DNA from: Desulfobulbaceae bacterium UBA2775
GTDB taxonomy: Bacteria > Desulfobacterota > Desulfobulbia > Desulfobulbales > Desulfocapsaceae
Direction: 5' to 3'
Assembly (NCBI GenBank): GCA_002352445.1
Contig: DEIL01000027.1
Span: 19,509 to 42,733 of the forward strand
Length of the DNA: 23,225 nt
Part shown: one piece after another, positions 6,697 through 15,456 of the stretch
Layout of the letters: every line of letters begins with the position of its first letter
Position numbering within the stretch: position 1 is the stretch's first letter
Translations under genes and position numbers: made by a program
The notes under the pieces: model-generated
Seen by the model: only the letters and a program-made list of their open reading frames with translations
What the model was told of the DNA's origin: nothing
The model's database searches: none

Positions 6697-7482
6697 GTGA
6701 AAGTATTGAGATCAGTTTATAAAAAATCCACCGTTGGGGCAATTTTTGTCCTGCTGTTTTTCTGCTGCATACCCTATGCTGATGCCCAGGATAAAGACAC
6801 CTGGCAGCACGAGTTGACCATCTATGGATGGTACGCCGGCATAGACGGCACCGTGCACTTTCCTGATTCGATTGGACCTGGAGAAGATTTCACTGTAGAC
6901 GCCTCCAACATTATCGAAAACCTGAACATGATTTTAATGGGTGGCTGGCAGTCCAAATACAATAAATGGTCGATCATTGGTGACGTTGTCTACATGGATG
7001 TCGGTGACAGCGTCAACCAGACTGTGATTGCAGGTTCAGGTGTGCCTGTCAACGCTTCGCTTGGGATGGATCTCAGCTCGTGGATCCTGAACGGAGGAGT
7101 CGGCTATGACGTAGTGCAGGCCGAACGGGGAACAGTGGCACTTGTCGGGGGTGTACGTTATCTGTCGATTGATGTCGATGTCAACGCAGGCTTCGGGGGA
7201 CCTGAAGTAGAGAAATCCGACTCCGAAGGTCTTCTGGACGGTATCATTGGAGTGAGGGGGGCTATCAACTTTAATGAGAACTGGTATCTGCCTTACTATG
7301 CCGATATCGGCACCGGCGGCTCAGACCTGACCTGGCAGTTGTATGCCGCCGTCGGCTACCGGTTCAGCTGGGGCGATATCAGACTTGGCTACCGGCACCT
7401 GAGCTACGAGATGGATGACGATTTTCTCATGGAGGATATGACGTTGAGTGGCCCTGTGTTGGGGATTGGATTCAGATTCTAA
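6697..7482 (+). CDS. Outer-membrane beta-barrel protein
   Basis: 261 aa with a GTG start preceded by AGGAGGGAG. The signal peptide (residues 1-30) ends YADA/QD. The mature chain shows alternating amphipathic strands, e.g. WQHELTIYGWYAGIDGTVHF, NKWSIIGDVVYMDVGD, SWILNGGVGYDVV and DIRLGYRHLSYEM, and ends in a terminal Phe (LGIGFRF), the usual BAM recognition signal. Strand spacing suggests an 8-10 strand barrel of OmpA/OmpW size. The ligand is unknown. The gene sits between the MITE-like element and the arylsulfatase and probably shares their transcript. It could deliver or export the substrate of the sulfatase, but that is inference. Confidence 0.82.
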   Translation: MKVLRSVYKKSTVGAIFVLLFFCCIPYADAQDKDTWQHELTIYGWYAGIDGTVHFPDSIGPGEDFTVDASNIIENLNMILMGGWQSKYNKWSIIGDVVYMDVGDSVNQTVIAGSGVPVNASLGMDLSSWILNGGVGYDVVQAERGTVALVGGVRYLSIDVDVNAGFGGPEVEKSDSEGLLDGIIGVRGAINFNENWYLPYYADIGTGGSDLTWQLYAAVGYRFSWGDIRLGYRHLSYEMDDDFLMEDMTLSGPVLGIGFRF

Positions 7483-7674
7483 TACTATCCCAACCACCTA
7501 GCAAACGAGATCGAAACTACTGAAATTATCAGGCTGGAAACTTGCATGTTGGGAGGTTCCAGGAGGAATACATTAAAGGAGAACAAAGCTGTGCAGGCAG
7601 ATTTTGCCATTTATGAAGATGGCAGAAAGAAATTGATGAAAAGGAAATCGTCCCTTAAAAAAGGAGGCCAACCC

Positions 7675-10317
7675 ATGGTACGAAGAGGAGACAGGATGTC
7701 TGTAAAAAAAGAAAGAAAAATTGGAGGTATAACAGCATGCGCAATTGCAGGTGCCCTGTTTATAGGCACATTCTGTGGTCCTGCGCCGGCTTCGGCTACC
7801 GGCCCGGTGCTGAAGGGGTTGGAGAAGGAGATTGACAAGATAAAATCACCTCCTCATGACAATTCTACCACCGGCAGTGAAATTCAGACCACTGGCATGC
7901 TTGGCTCACCGAGCGCCACCACGACCATAGAGGGCAACCAGCTCCCACCGCTTCCGGACACGACGTTCGGCGGCAAGATTGAACGTAATGTCCTGCAATC
8001 CAAACCCTACTGGCCGCCCCGCGTGGCGCCAGCCAAAGGCGCTCCCAATGTCCTGCTGATCATGACCGACGATTCGGGCTATGCTGTGCCCAGCACCTTC
8101 GGCGGCGTAATCCCGACACCGGCGCTCGACCGCATCGCCGATAACGGCCTGCGCTACACCCACTTTCATTCCGTGGCGGTGTGCTCGGCAACCCGGGCGG
8201 CGCTCCTCAGCGGTCGCAACCATCACCAGATGGGCTTTGGTACCGTGTCTGAGACAGCGACCGGCTATCCTGGTTACAACAGTATTATGACCAAGGATAA
8301 GGCTACTGTCGGCAAAATCATGAAGGACAACGGCTATGTAACATCATGGTTTGGCAAGAATCACAATACGCCGTCGTTCCAGTCATCTGCGATAGGACCG
8401 TTTGACCAGTGGCCGATCGGGATGGGCTTCCAGTACTTCTATGGTTTCATGGGCGGGGATACCAACCAGTGGCAGCCGGCCAATCTTGCCCGCAACATGA
8501 CCTATATCTATCCATTCCAGGATAACCCGGATTTTAACCTGACCACTGCGATGGCGGATGAGGCCATTGACTACATGAAGCGAGTTGATGCTCTCGATCC
8601 GGAGCAGCCCTTCCTCCTCTACTACGCGCCCGGTGGCGTGCATGCACCCCATCACCCAACACCGGAGTGGATAGAGAAGATCAGCAAGATGCATCTGTTC
8701 GATGAAGGCTGGAACAAATTACGAGAGAAAATTTTTGCCGAGCAGAGGAAGCTCGGTGTGATCCCACCGGATGCAAAGATGACCCCGTGGCCCAAGGATA
8801 TGCTCAAGGAATGGGATCAGCTTTCGGCAGACGAGAAGAAGATGTTCATCCGTCAGGCAGATGTTTTTGCTGCCTACGTGGCCTATACTGACCACGAAAT
8901 AGGTCGGGTCATCCAGGCCATCGAAGACATGGGCAAACTCGATAACACCCTGATCATCTACATCAATGGTGACAACGGCACCAGCGCCGAAGGCGGTCCA
9001 AACGGAACGCCGAACGAGGTTGCTGCAGTACAGGGTGTCAATCTGCCAGTGGAAGCACAACTGAAATTCTACGATGCCTGGGGATCAGATCTAACCTATC
9101 CGCACATGTCGGTGGGCTGGTCGTGGGCTTTTGACACACCGTTCTCCTGGACCAAGATGGTAGCGTCGCATTTCGGCGGCACCAAACAAGGCATGGCCAT
9201 CTCCTGGCCCAAGGTAATCAAGGACAAGGGCGGCATCCGCCATCAGTTCCACCACGTCATCGATATTGTACCTACCATCCTCGAAGCGGCCCAGCTCAAA
9301 CAGCCCGAAATGGTTGACGGTATTCAGCAGAAGCCCATCGAAGGTGTCAGCATGGTGTACACCTTTGACAAAAAGAATGCGGACGTACCTTCGACCCACA
9401 AGACCCAGTACTTTGAGATGCTCGGTGATCATGCGATCTATCACGAAGGATGGATCGCCAGCAGCAAAGTTATGCGCGCGCCGTGGGATAACAGCGGTAA
9501 GGGTCACAATAATCCTGCGGGCTGGCCGTGGGAGCTGTACGACCTGAGCAAGGACTGGACGCAGTACGAGGACGTGGCTGCAAAGTATCCCGAGAAACTA
9601 AAAGAAATGGAGACATTATTCTGGCAGGAAGCAGAGAAAAACCAGGTCCTGCCCCTGAATGCAACCACCTTTACCCGTCTGGTTGAACCACGCCCCAGCC
9701 TTGCGGCCGGGCGCAGCGTGTTCACCTACTCCGGTGAAAATACCGGTACACCCAACGGTGATGCGCCTAGTATCATCGCCACCTCTTACAACTTCAAGGC
9801 AGAGATTGATGTTCCAAAGGAAGGCGCTGAGGGTATGATCGTGACCCAGGGTGGCCGCTTTGCAGGCTACGGTTTCTATTTGCTCAAGGGCAAGCCGGTG
9901 TTCACCTGGAATCTGGTTGACCTCAAACGCATCAAGTGGCAAGGTTCGGATGCGCTCACACCAGGCAAACATATCCTTGAATTTGACTTCAAGTACGACG
10001 GTCTTGGCGCCGGCACACTCGCCTTCGGAAGCCCAAGCGGTCTGGGGCGCAGCGGCACCGGCACACTCAAGGTTGACGGCAAGGTTGTAGCAACGCAGAA
10101 GATGAAGAGGACAATTCCAATGACGCTGCAATGGGATGAGAACTTCGACGTGGGTGCCGATACCGGTACACCGGTGGACGATATGGACTATAAAACGCCG
10201 TTCAGGTTCACCGGCAAGCTGGATAAGCTGACCTTGACCATCGACCGGCCTAAGCTATCTCAGGAAGACATCAAGAAACTTGAGACGGCCATGCACAACA
10301 ACCCGGCCAGCGAATAG
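7675..10317 (+). CDS. Large exported arylsulfatase
   Basis: 880 aa from ATG 7675 (AAGGAGG at 7661-7667). A second ATG at 7696 also has an RBS (AGAGGAG), and an upstream in-frame ATG at 7546 would add an unlikely charged leader. The signal peptide is IGGITACAIAGALFIGTFCGPAPASA. Sulfatase core: NVLLIMTDD with metal ligands Asp132-Asp133; formylglycine site VCSATRAALLSGRN with Cys170; and YINGDNGTSAEGG with Asp433-Asn434. The site is C-S-A-T-R rather than the common C-x-P-x-R; C-x-A-x-R is accepted by some maturases. The C-terminal ~200 residues form a beta-rich domain. It hydrolyses sulfate esters in the periplasm or outside the cell; the substrate is unknown. No maturase gene is in the window. 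A strong GC hairpin follows. Confidence 0.92.
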   Translation: MVRRGDRMSVKKERKIGGITACAIAGALFIGTFCGPAPASATGPVLKGLEKEIDKIKSPPHDNSTTGSEIQTTGMLGSPSATTTIEGNQLPPLPDTTFGGKIERNVLQSKPYWPPRVAPAKGAPNVLLIMTDDSGYAVPSTFGGVIPTPALDRIADNGLRYTHFHSVAVCSATRAALLSGRNHHQMGFGTVSETATGYPGYNSIMTKDKATVGKIMKDNGYVTSWFGKNHNTPSFQSSAIGPFDQWPIGMGFQYFYGFMGGDTNQWQPANLARNMTYIYPFQDNPDFNLTTAMADEAIDYMKRVDALDPEQPFLLYYAPGGVHAPHHPTPEWIEKISKMHLFDEGWNKLREKIFAEQRKLGVIPPDAKMTPWPKDMLKEWDQLSADEKKMFIRQADVFAAYVAYTDHEIGRVIQAIEDMGKLDNTLIIYINGDNGTSAEGGPNGTPNEVAAVQGVNLPVEAQLKFYDAWGSDLTYPHMSVGWSWAFDTPFSWTKMVASHFGGTKQGMAISWPKVIKDKGGIRHQFHHVIDIVPTILEAAQLKQPEMVDGIQQKPIEGVSMVYTFDKKNADVPSTHKTQYFEMLGDHAIYHEGWIASSKVMRAPWDNSGKGHNNPAGWPWELYDLSKDWTQYEDVAAKYPEKLKEMETLFWQEAEKNQVLPLNATTFTRLVEPRPSLAAGRSVFTYSGENTGTPNGDAPSIIATSYNFKAEIDVPKEGAEGMIVTQGGRFAGYGFYLLKGKPVFTWNLVDLKRIKWQGSDALTPGKHILEFDFKYDGLGAGTLAFGSPSGLGRSGTGTLKVDGKVVATQKMKRTIPMTLQWDENFDVGADTGTPVDDMDYKTPFRFTGKLDKLTLTIDRPKLSQEDIKKLETAMHNNPASE

Positions 10318-10332
10318 CTTTAAGCAAATGAC

Positions 10333-10362
10333 CCAGGCGGCCCCGTAAGGGGGGCCGCCTGG
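10333..10362 (+). terminator. GC-rich hairpin after the arylsulfatase
   Basis: CCAGGCGGCCCC (10333-10344) pairs exactly with GGGGCCGCCTGG (10351-10362) around a 6-base loop. No T-run follows, so it may mark a Rho-dependent end or stabilise the sulfatase mRNA rather than act as a full intrinsic terminator. Confidence 0.6.
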
Positions 10363-10556
10363 AGAGTCTAAGGTCCTGGATTCGGCCGGTAGACAACAGC
10401 TCGTCGCATCTCTCCTTGGGGAAGGAAGAATATCAAGAGGAAAATAAAATCAGATTCACCGAAAAGACGCTTACCAATGGGACATTACTGTATTGTTCCG
10501 AAAAGGCTGCGGCAGCCACTGGACTCAACACTTAATTATATCGGAGAAATTAAAAA

Positions 10557-11093
10557 ATGACTACAAGACGCAAGTTTCTGGCTGCCGCGGCACTGGCCGC
10601 GGTTGCCGTTCCATTGACCACTTCTTTTCCGCTCGTGGCCCATGCCGCACAGGAGAAGCCTCAGCTTATGTTCGTTCAAACGGCCGAGGACCTGAAAGCC
10701 GACGACAAAACCCTTCGCCTTGTCAAGGTCGGTAAGCAGACCCTCTATTTCTCGGACCGCCCGGTGCGTATTGCAGGTCACATCGAGATGCCTGCCTACC
10801 TGGACGAATGGAAGGCGAGCGCAGGACCGGACAACTTTGCAGCCGACCCGCCCAACGCCACCCTCTCGGTCCTTGAGCCGGGGAAGCAGGAAAACAGTCT
10901 CGTTGTGGTCGAGGTCAGCCATCCCATGGTTGACGGCAACGACCTGGTCTACTCCTACAAGTTGATCGAGGGCGAGATGCCCAAGACCGGCGGCGCAACC
11001 GCCTTATTCATTGACATGATCGGTGTAGGTGGAGGAGTCGGCCGTGGCTACCACGGTGTTGGGGTCGGTCGTCGCGGAGTCGGCTGGCGGTAA
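10557..11093 (+). CDS. Tat-exported protein with Gly/Arg-rich C-terminal tail
   Basis: 178 aa. ATG 10557 follows GGAGA. The N terminus MTTRRKFLAAAALAAVAVPL carries a twin-arginine motif (TRRKFLA) and an AHA/AQ cleavage site, so it is likely exported folded. The mature core contains FSDRPVRIAGHIEMPAYLDEW, FAADPPNATLSVLEPG and LVVVEVSHPMVDGNDLVYSYKLIEGEMPK. It ends with a low-complexity Gly/Val/Arg tail (VGGGVGRGYHGVGVGRRGVGWR). I do not recall a named family, but the layout recalls small proteins seen near arylsulfatases. No catalytic motif is visible. It follows the sulfatase after a GC hairpin and may have its own promoter. Its basic tail echoes the two small proteins upstream (4953, 6232). 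Confidence 0.78.
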   Translation: MTTRRKFLAAAALAAVAVPLTTSFPLVAHAAQEKPQLMFVQTAEDLKADDKTLRLVKVGKQTLYFSDRPVRIAGHIEMPAYLDEWKASAGPDNFAADPPNATLSVLEPGKQENSLVVVEVSHPMVDGNDLVYSYKLIEGEMPKTGGATALFIDMIGVGGGVGRGYHGVGVGRRGVGWR

Positions 11094-11197
11094 TCAACCC
11101 GATTTATGCGGCTGTAAGGTCATAAGACCTTTCGAACCAACCGGGAACTATACCGTTCCGCATGTGTACCATCATATTTAACCATAAATAATTATCT

Positions 11198-13558
11198 ATG
11201 GAAAATTCAATACGTTTATCTTTTCTCGCCCTGCTGTTACTGACTTTGGCGGCCTGCGCCCCCAAAGCTCCCCCTCCTGTTGCCGTTCATATTCCTGACA
11301 GACCTATAGCGTATCTGGCCGAGGTCAAACCGATCCTGGACAGCCGCTGTGTTATCTGTCATTCCTGCTATAACTCACCCTGCCAGCTGAAACTCAGCTC
11401 CTTTGAGGGTCTTGATCGCGGCGCCAGCAAGAAACAGATATATAACGCGACCCGCTTGAAGACCATGGACCCGACCCGGTTATTTATCGATGCTCACTCC
11501 ACCAGGGAGTGGCGGGAAAAAGGATTCAGCAGTGTTAGCCAAAGCGATGCCGACCAGGGGTTTAACAACTCACTGATGCTGGAACTCCTCAACCACAAGA
11601 TGGACAACCCCAAAAGCAAGGGTGATTATTTTCCCGAGGCCGAAGACCTTACCTGTGCCGAAAACGGCAGTGAGCTTGGCGGCTATTTAAAAAAACATCC
11701 CAACGGCGGTATGCCCTTTGGCTTTCCCCCCTTAACGAAAGATGAATTCAACACCATAGCCGGCTGGCTGGTTCAAGGCACAAAGGGTCCATCCCCACAG
11801 GAACAGAAAATCCTCTCATCGCCTGCGGAAAAGGATCTTGCCTCTATCGATCGCTGGGAGGAATTTTTCAATCAGGGTGATGCCAAGCATGCGATGACGG
11901 CCAGATACATCTATGAGCATCTTTTTTTGGCCCAGATCAACTTTGATACAAATGGAGAAAACTTTTATGAACTGGTGCGATCACGTACCCCGGCCGGTGA
12001 ACCCATTGATCTGATCGCCACGATCCGTCCTTATGATGATCCAGGAACCGCGCCCTTTTACTACCGCTTCCGCCGAATTTATTCCACCATCGTTCATAAG
12101 ACCCACATGGTATTCACCCTGGATAATGGTGAGTTCATTCGCCTGCAGGAACTCTTCATCGAGCCTGAATGGCCTGCAGAACCACACAGGGTCGGCTATG
12201 AGCCAAAACTGAGCGCCAATCCCTTTGTCTCCTTTGAGCAGATCCCTGCCCGCTCCCGCTACCAGTTCCTGCTCGACCATGCCCATTATATTGTCATGAC
12301 CTTTATCCGAGGCCCGGTTTGCAAGGGACAAATTGCACTCGACGTGATTCAGGACCATTTCTGGGTCATGTTCATGGATCCTGACCATGATCTAAGCCTC
12401 CAGTTTCCCGGGTTTTTACGTCACCAACGCAATAATCTGAAAATGCCCATTGAACTGGGCAGTGACTTTCCGGTCATTGAGCTTGCCGACAATCCCTACC
12501 ACAGAGATGTTCAGCAGTTTTTCAAAGCCAGGCAGGACTTTTATGCTGCCCATTACTTCAACGGCCTTGACTATAGCGCACTGTGGAAAGGAGAAAAAGC
12601 GACCGACACCCCCCTGCTCACCGTCTACCGCCACTTTGACAGCGCTTCGGTACATAAAGGGGTGTTGGGTGAACTTCCCCGCACAATGTGGCTTATCGAC
12701 TATCCCCTGCTTGAACGGATCTACTACGCCCTGGTGGCGGGTTTTGATATCTACGGCACAGTAGGCCATCAACTGGCAGTACGTCTGTACATGGATACTC
12801 TAAGGGTTGAGGGGGAGAGTTACTTCCTGCAGTTCATGCCTGCCGAAAAACGCAAAGAAATGCTGCAAGCCTGGTATGAAGGAATCAAATACAAGGATAT
12901 CCACACCTTTCAGACAGATATGCCGTCAGGAATCACCTTCAGCACACCCGATAACAAAAGAGAATTCATTGAGCAGGTGGTGAACAGCCACATTTCACCG
13001 CAGACAGAGATTCGTTTTGACCCTGTCAACTATTTCCCCGGCGGAGCAACGCACCCGCCACTCCCGGATCAATATGAAGATAAAAGTGATTTTCTCCAGG
13101 GCCTGCGTTGTGTTTCAAGGCCCGGGACGTCTTTGGTCCGGCTGTTTAGTGATTTCAACAGCAACCTTGCCTACCTGCGAATTCGCCTGCCGGATAAAGA
13201 GGACCTCGTGGTTTCACTGGTGGTCAATCGTTGGCATGGCAATGTAAGCTATCTCTTTGGTGAAAACAGCGTCCTTGACAGCTCCAGGGATCGGATTGAT
13301 ATTCTGAAAGGATTTATCGGATCCTATCCCAATTATTTTTTTGATGTCACTATCAATGAACTCCCAGATCTTCTCTATCTCTTTGAAAACATACAAGACA
13401 ATCCAGAAGATCTCCAACGCTTGCGAAACTACAGCGTCAACCGGGCCGATGACGATTTCTGGGTTCATTATGACTGGTTCCAGACACGCTTTGCAAAAGA
13501 TCAACCGGTTCAATCCGGTCTTTTTGACTTAAATAGATATTACCATAAGGCTTTTTAA
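11198..13558 (+). CDS. cti: Fatty acid cis-trans isomerase, haem c lipoprotein
   Basis: 786 aa. It matches Cti, the periplasmic haem c enzyme that converts cis unsaturated phospholipid acyl chains to trans and stiffens the membrane under solvent or heat stress. The haem site is C51-x-x-C54-H55 (CVICH) within ILDSRCVICHSC. A long family-specific body follows (PFYYRFRRIYSTIVHKTHMVF, HYFNGLDYSALWKG, RTMWLIDYPLLERIYYALVAGFDIYGTVGHQL). The N terminus has a lipobox (LTLAAC, Cys20) followed by Ala, which predicts an outer-membrane lipoprotein. The length is near that of Pseudomonas Cti. ATG 11198 has no strong RBS. The 104 bases upstream hold only a small hairpin (11116-11131), so it may be a separate transcription unit. 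Confidence 0.9.
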   Translation: MENSIRLSFLALLLLTLAACAPKAPPPVAVHIPDRPIAYLAEVKPILDSRCVICHSCYNSPCQLKLSSFEGLDRGASKKQIYNATRLKTMDPTRLFIDAHSTREWREKGFSSVSQSDADQGFNNSLMLELLNHKMDNPKSKGDYFPEAEDLTCAENGSELGGYLKKHPNGGMPFGFPPLTKDEFNTIAGWLVQGTKGPSPQEQKILSSPAEKDLASIDRWEEFFNQGDAKHAMTARYIYEHLFLAQINFDTNGENFYELVRSRTPAGEPIDLIATIRPYDDPGTAPFYYRFRRIYSTIVHKTHMVFTLDNGEFIRLQELFIEPEWPAEPHRVGYEPKLSANPFVSFEQIPARSRYQFLLDHAHYIVMTFIRGPVCKGQIALDVIQDHFWVMFMDPDHDLSLQFPGFLRHQRNNLKMPIELGSDFPVIELADNPYHRDVQQFFKARQDFYAAHYFNGLDYSALWKGEKATDTPLLTVYRHFDSASVHKGVLGELPRTMWLIDYPLLERIYYALVAGFDIYGTVGHQLAVRLYMDTLRVEGESYFLQFMPAEKRKEMLQAWYEGIKYKDIHTFQTDMPSGITFSTPDNKREFIEQVVNSHISPQTEIRFDPVNYFPGGATHPPLPDQYEDKSDFLQGLRCVSRPGTSLVRLFSDFNSNLAYLRIRLPDKEDLVVSLVVNRWHGNVSYLFGENSVLDSSRDRIDILKGFIGSYPNYFFDVTINELPDLLYLFENIQDNPEDLQRLRNYSVNRADDDFWVHYDWFQTRFAKDQPVQSGLFDLNRYYHKAF

Positions 13559-13934
13559 AACTTGACCTGCATTTCAAAAAAACAATCTGGCATAAAAGGG
13601 CCTTCTGTTTCTTAAATAGAGGGGATAACTATTGCATTATTTAACAGGGGTAAACAGGAAAGACATGCTTATTAAGCTGAAATCAGTCCAGGAAGGAGTA
13701 AGACTTACCCTGGCTGGTGAGGGGCTGAAGATAGCACTCAAATAACTCGAACGATGGCCGCACGGATCCACGTGCGACCTACTAAGGACCGTACATTTGA
13801 AAGAATCAACACGACGATGCCCCCCCGATCTGATGACCAGGCCGGGGGCAACTACAGCAATTACAAACGCTTTGTGAAGACCAATAGAACCAATCAAAAG
13901 AATATTCAAACAAAATAGAGTTGCCCTCTTTGTT
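13559..13934. other. Gap between cti and the porin gene; small ORF and promoter-like site only
   Basis: No full gene. A 26-codon ORF at 13665-13745 (MLIKLKSVQEGVRLTLAGEGLKIALK) has a modest RBS but no known homologue. A 33-codon ORF at 13817-13918 ends just before the porin. A 6-bp hairpin lies near 13760-13777. A -24/-12-like match is listed separately. The porin's missing signal sequence probably begins in 13878-13934. Confidence 0.5.
13621..13636 (+). promoter_or_regulatory. Possible sigma-54-type promoter upstream of the porin
   Basis: GG at 13622-13623 and TTGCA at 13632-13636 have the -24/-12 spacing, but the first T and the C after GG are missing. A start near 13647 would leave a leader of ~240-290 bases. 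Weak on its own. Confidence 0.3.
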
Positions 13935-15182
13935 ATGCTTACCAGCCTGGCCGGCACGGCTCCCGCCCTTGCTGTGAGTGCAAATAATCCGCCCCCTGTC
14001 GGCAACTATATTTACTGGGATGACGGCATCAGCCTGACCGGACCAGAAAGTCATGTTGATCTCCACGTTGGCGGCAAGATCAATTACGACCTGGGAAACA
14101 TCAATGCGGATGAGGAATTGCAAGTTGCTTTTCCTGATTTCGATGGCTCTCATGACAACTTTCGCCACCTCAGTGTGTCACTTCTGGGACATGCCTGGGA
14201 TATGCTTGAATTTAAGCTTGAGATTGATTTTGCCAACGTGAAAGATGTCAAGGATGAATGGCTCCGCTTCACCAAAGGCTCAATCCTTCCTCATTTCACC
14301 TTTGGCCATATGAAGGAACCGTTTTCCCTGGATATGCTGACGAGCAGTACGTACCTGACCTTCATGGAGCCTAGCCTGCCGACCCGTGCCTTTAGCCCTT
14401 TCAGAAATTTCGGTGTCACTGCAAACGGTACATGGAATGAAGAAAAGATGACCTGGGCGACCGGTTTGTTCCATAATACCGGTTCCTACAGTGATGCTGG
14501 TGATGCCGAGGATCAGATTTCCGATGCCAATGGCTTTGATCTGGCCGGACGTCTTACAGGACTGCCAATATACAGGGATAACGGCAGAGAACTGGTCCAC
14601 CTCGGACTGTCCTACCTGCATCGTTTTCGTGATGATTCTATAAATGACCCTACGGCACAGGATAGAACACGACCTGAATCACATCTCACAGACGATCGCC
14701 TGGTCGACACTGCAGTTTTTTACGATCAAGGGCAGGAACTGATCAGCCTGGAAGCGGCCTGGAAAAACGGACCCATCTCATTGCAGGGTGAATATTTCCA
14801 CAACATTGTCAACTCTTACAGCAGTCTTCAATTCAATGGGTGGTATGCCCAGGGAAGCTGGGTTGTTACCGGGGAAAGTCGAAAATATCTTACAGGGGGT
14901 GGCATTTTTACCGGGATAGTTCCGGAAAACGAATTTCGTTTCGGCACAACAGGATGGGGAGCTGTTGAACTGGCTCTTCGCCTTTCACAGGTAAACTTGA
15001 ATGACAAGTTTATCTATGGTGGCAAAGAACGTAATTTCTCCGCCGGAGTAAACTGGTATCTCAGGAAAAAGATACGGCTCATGACCAACTATATCCATGT
15101 TACCGTGGAGGATCGTGCTGAGCCTCCCATTAAAAGCGGCAGGGCTGATATCATCATGTCCCGTCTGCAGGTTAATTTCTGA
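13935..15182 (+). CDS. Phosphate-selective-porin-like (OprO/OprP type) outer-membrane protein
   Basis: 415 aa from ATG 13935. A long amphipathic beta-barrel ending in Phe (IIMSRLQVNF). Family-like segments are HVDLHVGGKINYDLGN, LEFKLEIDFANVKDVKDEWLRF, PHFTFGHMKEPFSLDMLTSSTYLTFMEPSLPTRAFSPFRNFGV and LQGEYFHNIVNSYSSLQFNGWYAQGSWVVTGE, typical of the OprO/OprP group. These porins pass anions such as phosphate; the specificity here is unproven. The start is doubtful: ATG 13935 gives only a stub of a signal peptide (MLTSLAGTAPALA), while the same frame is open back to 13878 and would add a basic n-region (EPIKRIFKQNRVALFV). No ATG, GTG or TTG exists there, only ATA or ATC. It is convergent with the MBOAT remnant, overlapping its end. 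Confidence 0.82.
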   Translation: MLTSLAGTAPALAVSANNPPPVGNYIYWDDGISLTGPESHVDLHVGGKINYDLGNINADEELQVAFPDFDGSHDNFRHLSVSLLGHAWDMLEFKLEIDFANVKDVKDEWLRFTKGSILPHFTFGHMKEPFSLDMLTSSTYLTFMEPSLPTRAFSPFRNFGVTANGTWNEEKMTWATGLFHNTGSYSDAGDAEDQISDANGFDLAGRLTGLPIYRDNGRELVHLGLSYLHRFRDDSINDPTAQDRTRPESHLTDDRLVDTAVFYDQGQELISLEAAWKNGPISLQGEYFHNIVNSYSSLQFNGWYAQGSWVVTGESRKYLTGGGIFTGIVPENEFRFGTTGWGAVELALRLSQVNLNDKFIYGGKERNFSAGVNWYLRKKIRLMTNYIHVTVEDRAEPPIKSGRADIIMSRLQVNF

Positions 15183-15414
15183 TGCCCATATCACAGTTCC
15201 TTATGAAGGCTTGTGGTTCTGGGATGGATAAGTCAACCAATGAAACAGTGCGCCGCACAATTTGTCGTGCAACATCATGATAGCGAACAATCGAACCGGC
15301 AATTAGCTGGGGGAAAAATGATATGCCAATAGGCAAGTGTATCTGACCTTCACCCAACTTGCTGGCAATGATCCCTGAATAGAGACAGCTCAAATTATCA
15401 AGGAGATGAATCAC
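15172..15414 (-). pseudogene. Remnant of an AlgI/MBOAT O-acyltransferase with internal deletion
   Basis: An 80-codon frame (GTG 15414 to stop 15172). The centre reads HLPIGISFFPQLIAGSIVRYHDVARQIVRRTVSLVD. In AlgI-type MBOAT proteins LPIGISFFTF and FFPQLIAGPIVRY are two conserved blocks separated by several dozen residues; here they are fused at a shared FF, consistent with a deletion between short repeats. The upstream part (LLDNLSCLYSG) also resembles the family, while the last ~15 residues do not. It cannot make an active enzyme. It lies downstream of ugpC on the same strand. Assignment is by motif recognition. Confidence 0.65.
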
Positions 15415-15456
15415 AAGAAACTTCTTTCAAGGGACATCTTTCAAGTACAGGAGAAC

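Noticed and set aside
9616..10131. 171-codon minus-strand frame
   Set aside because: Shadow of the sulfatase C-terminal domain; no RBS or recognised motif.
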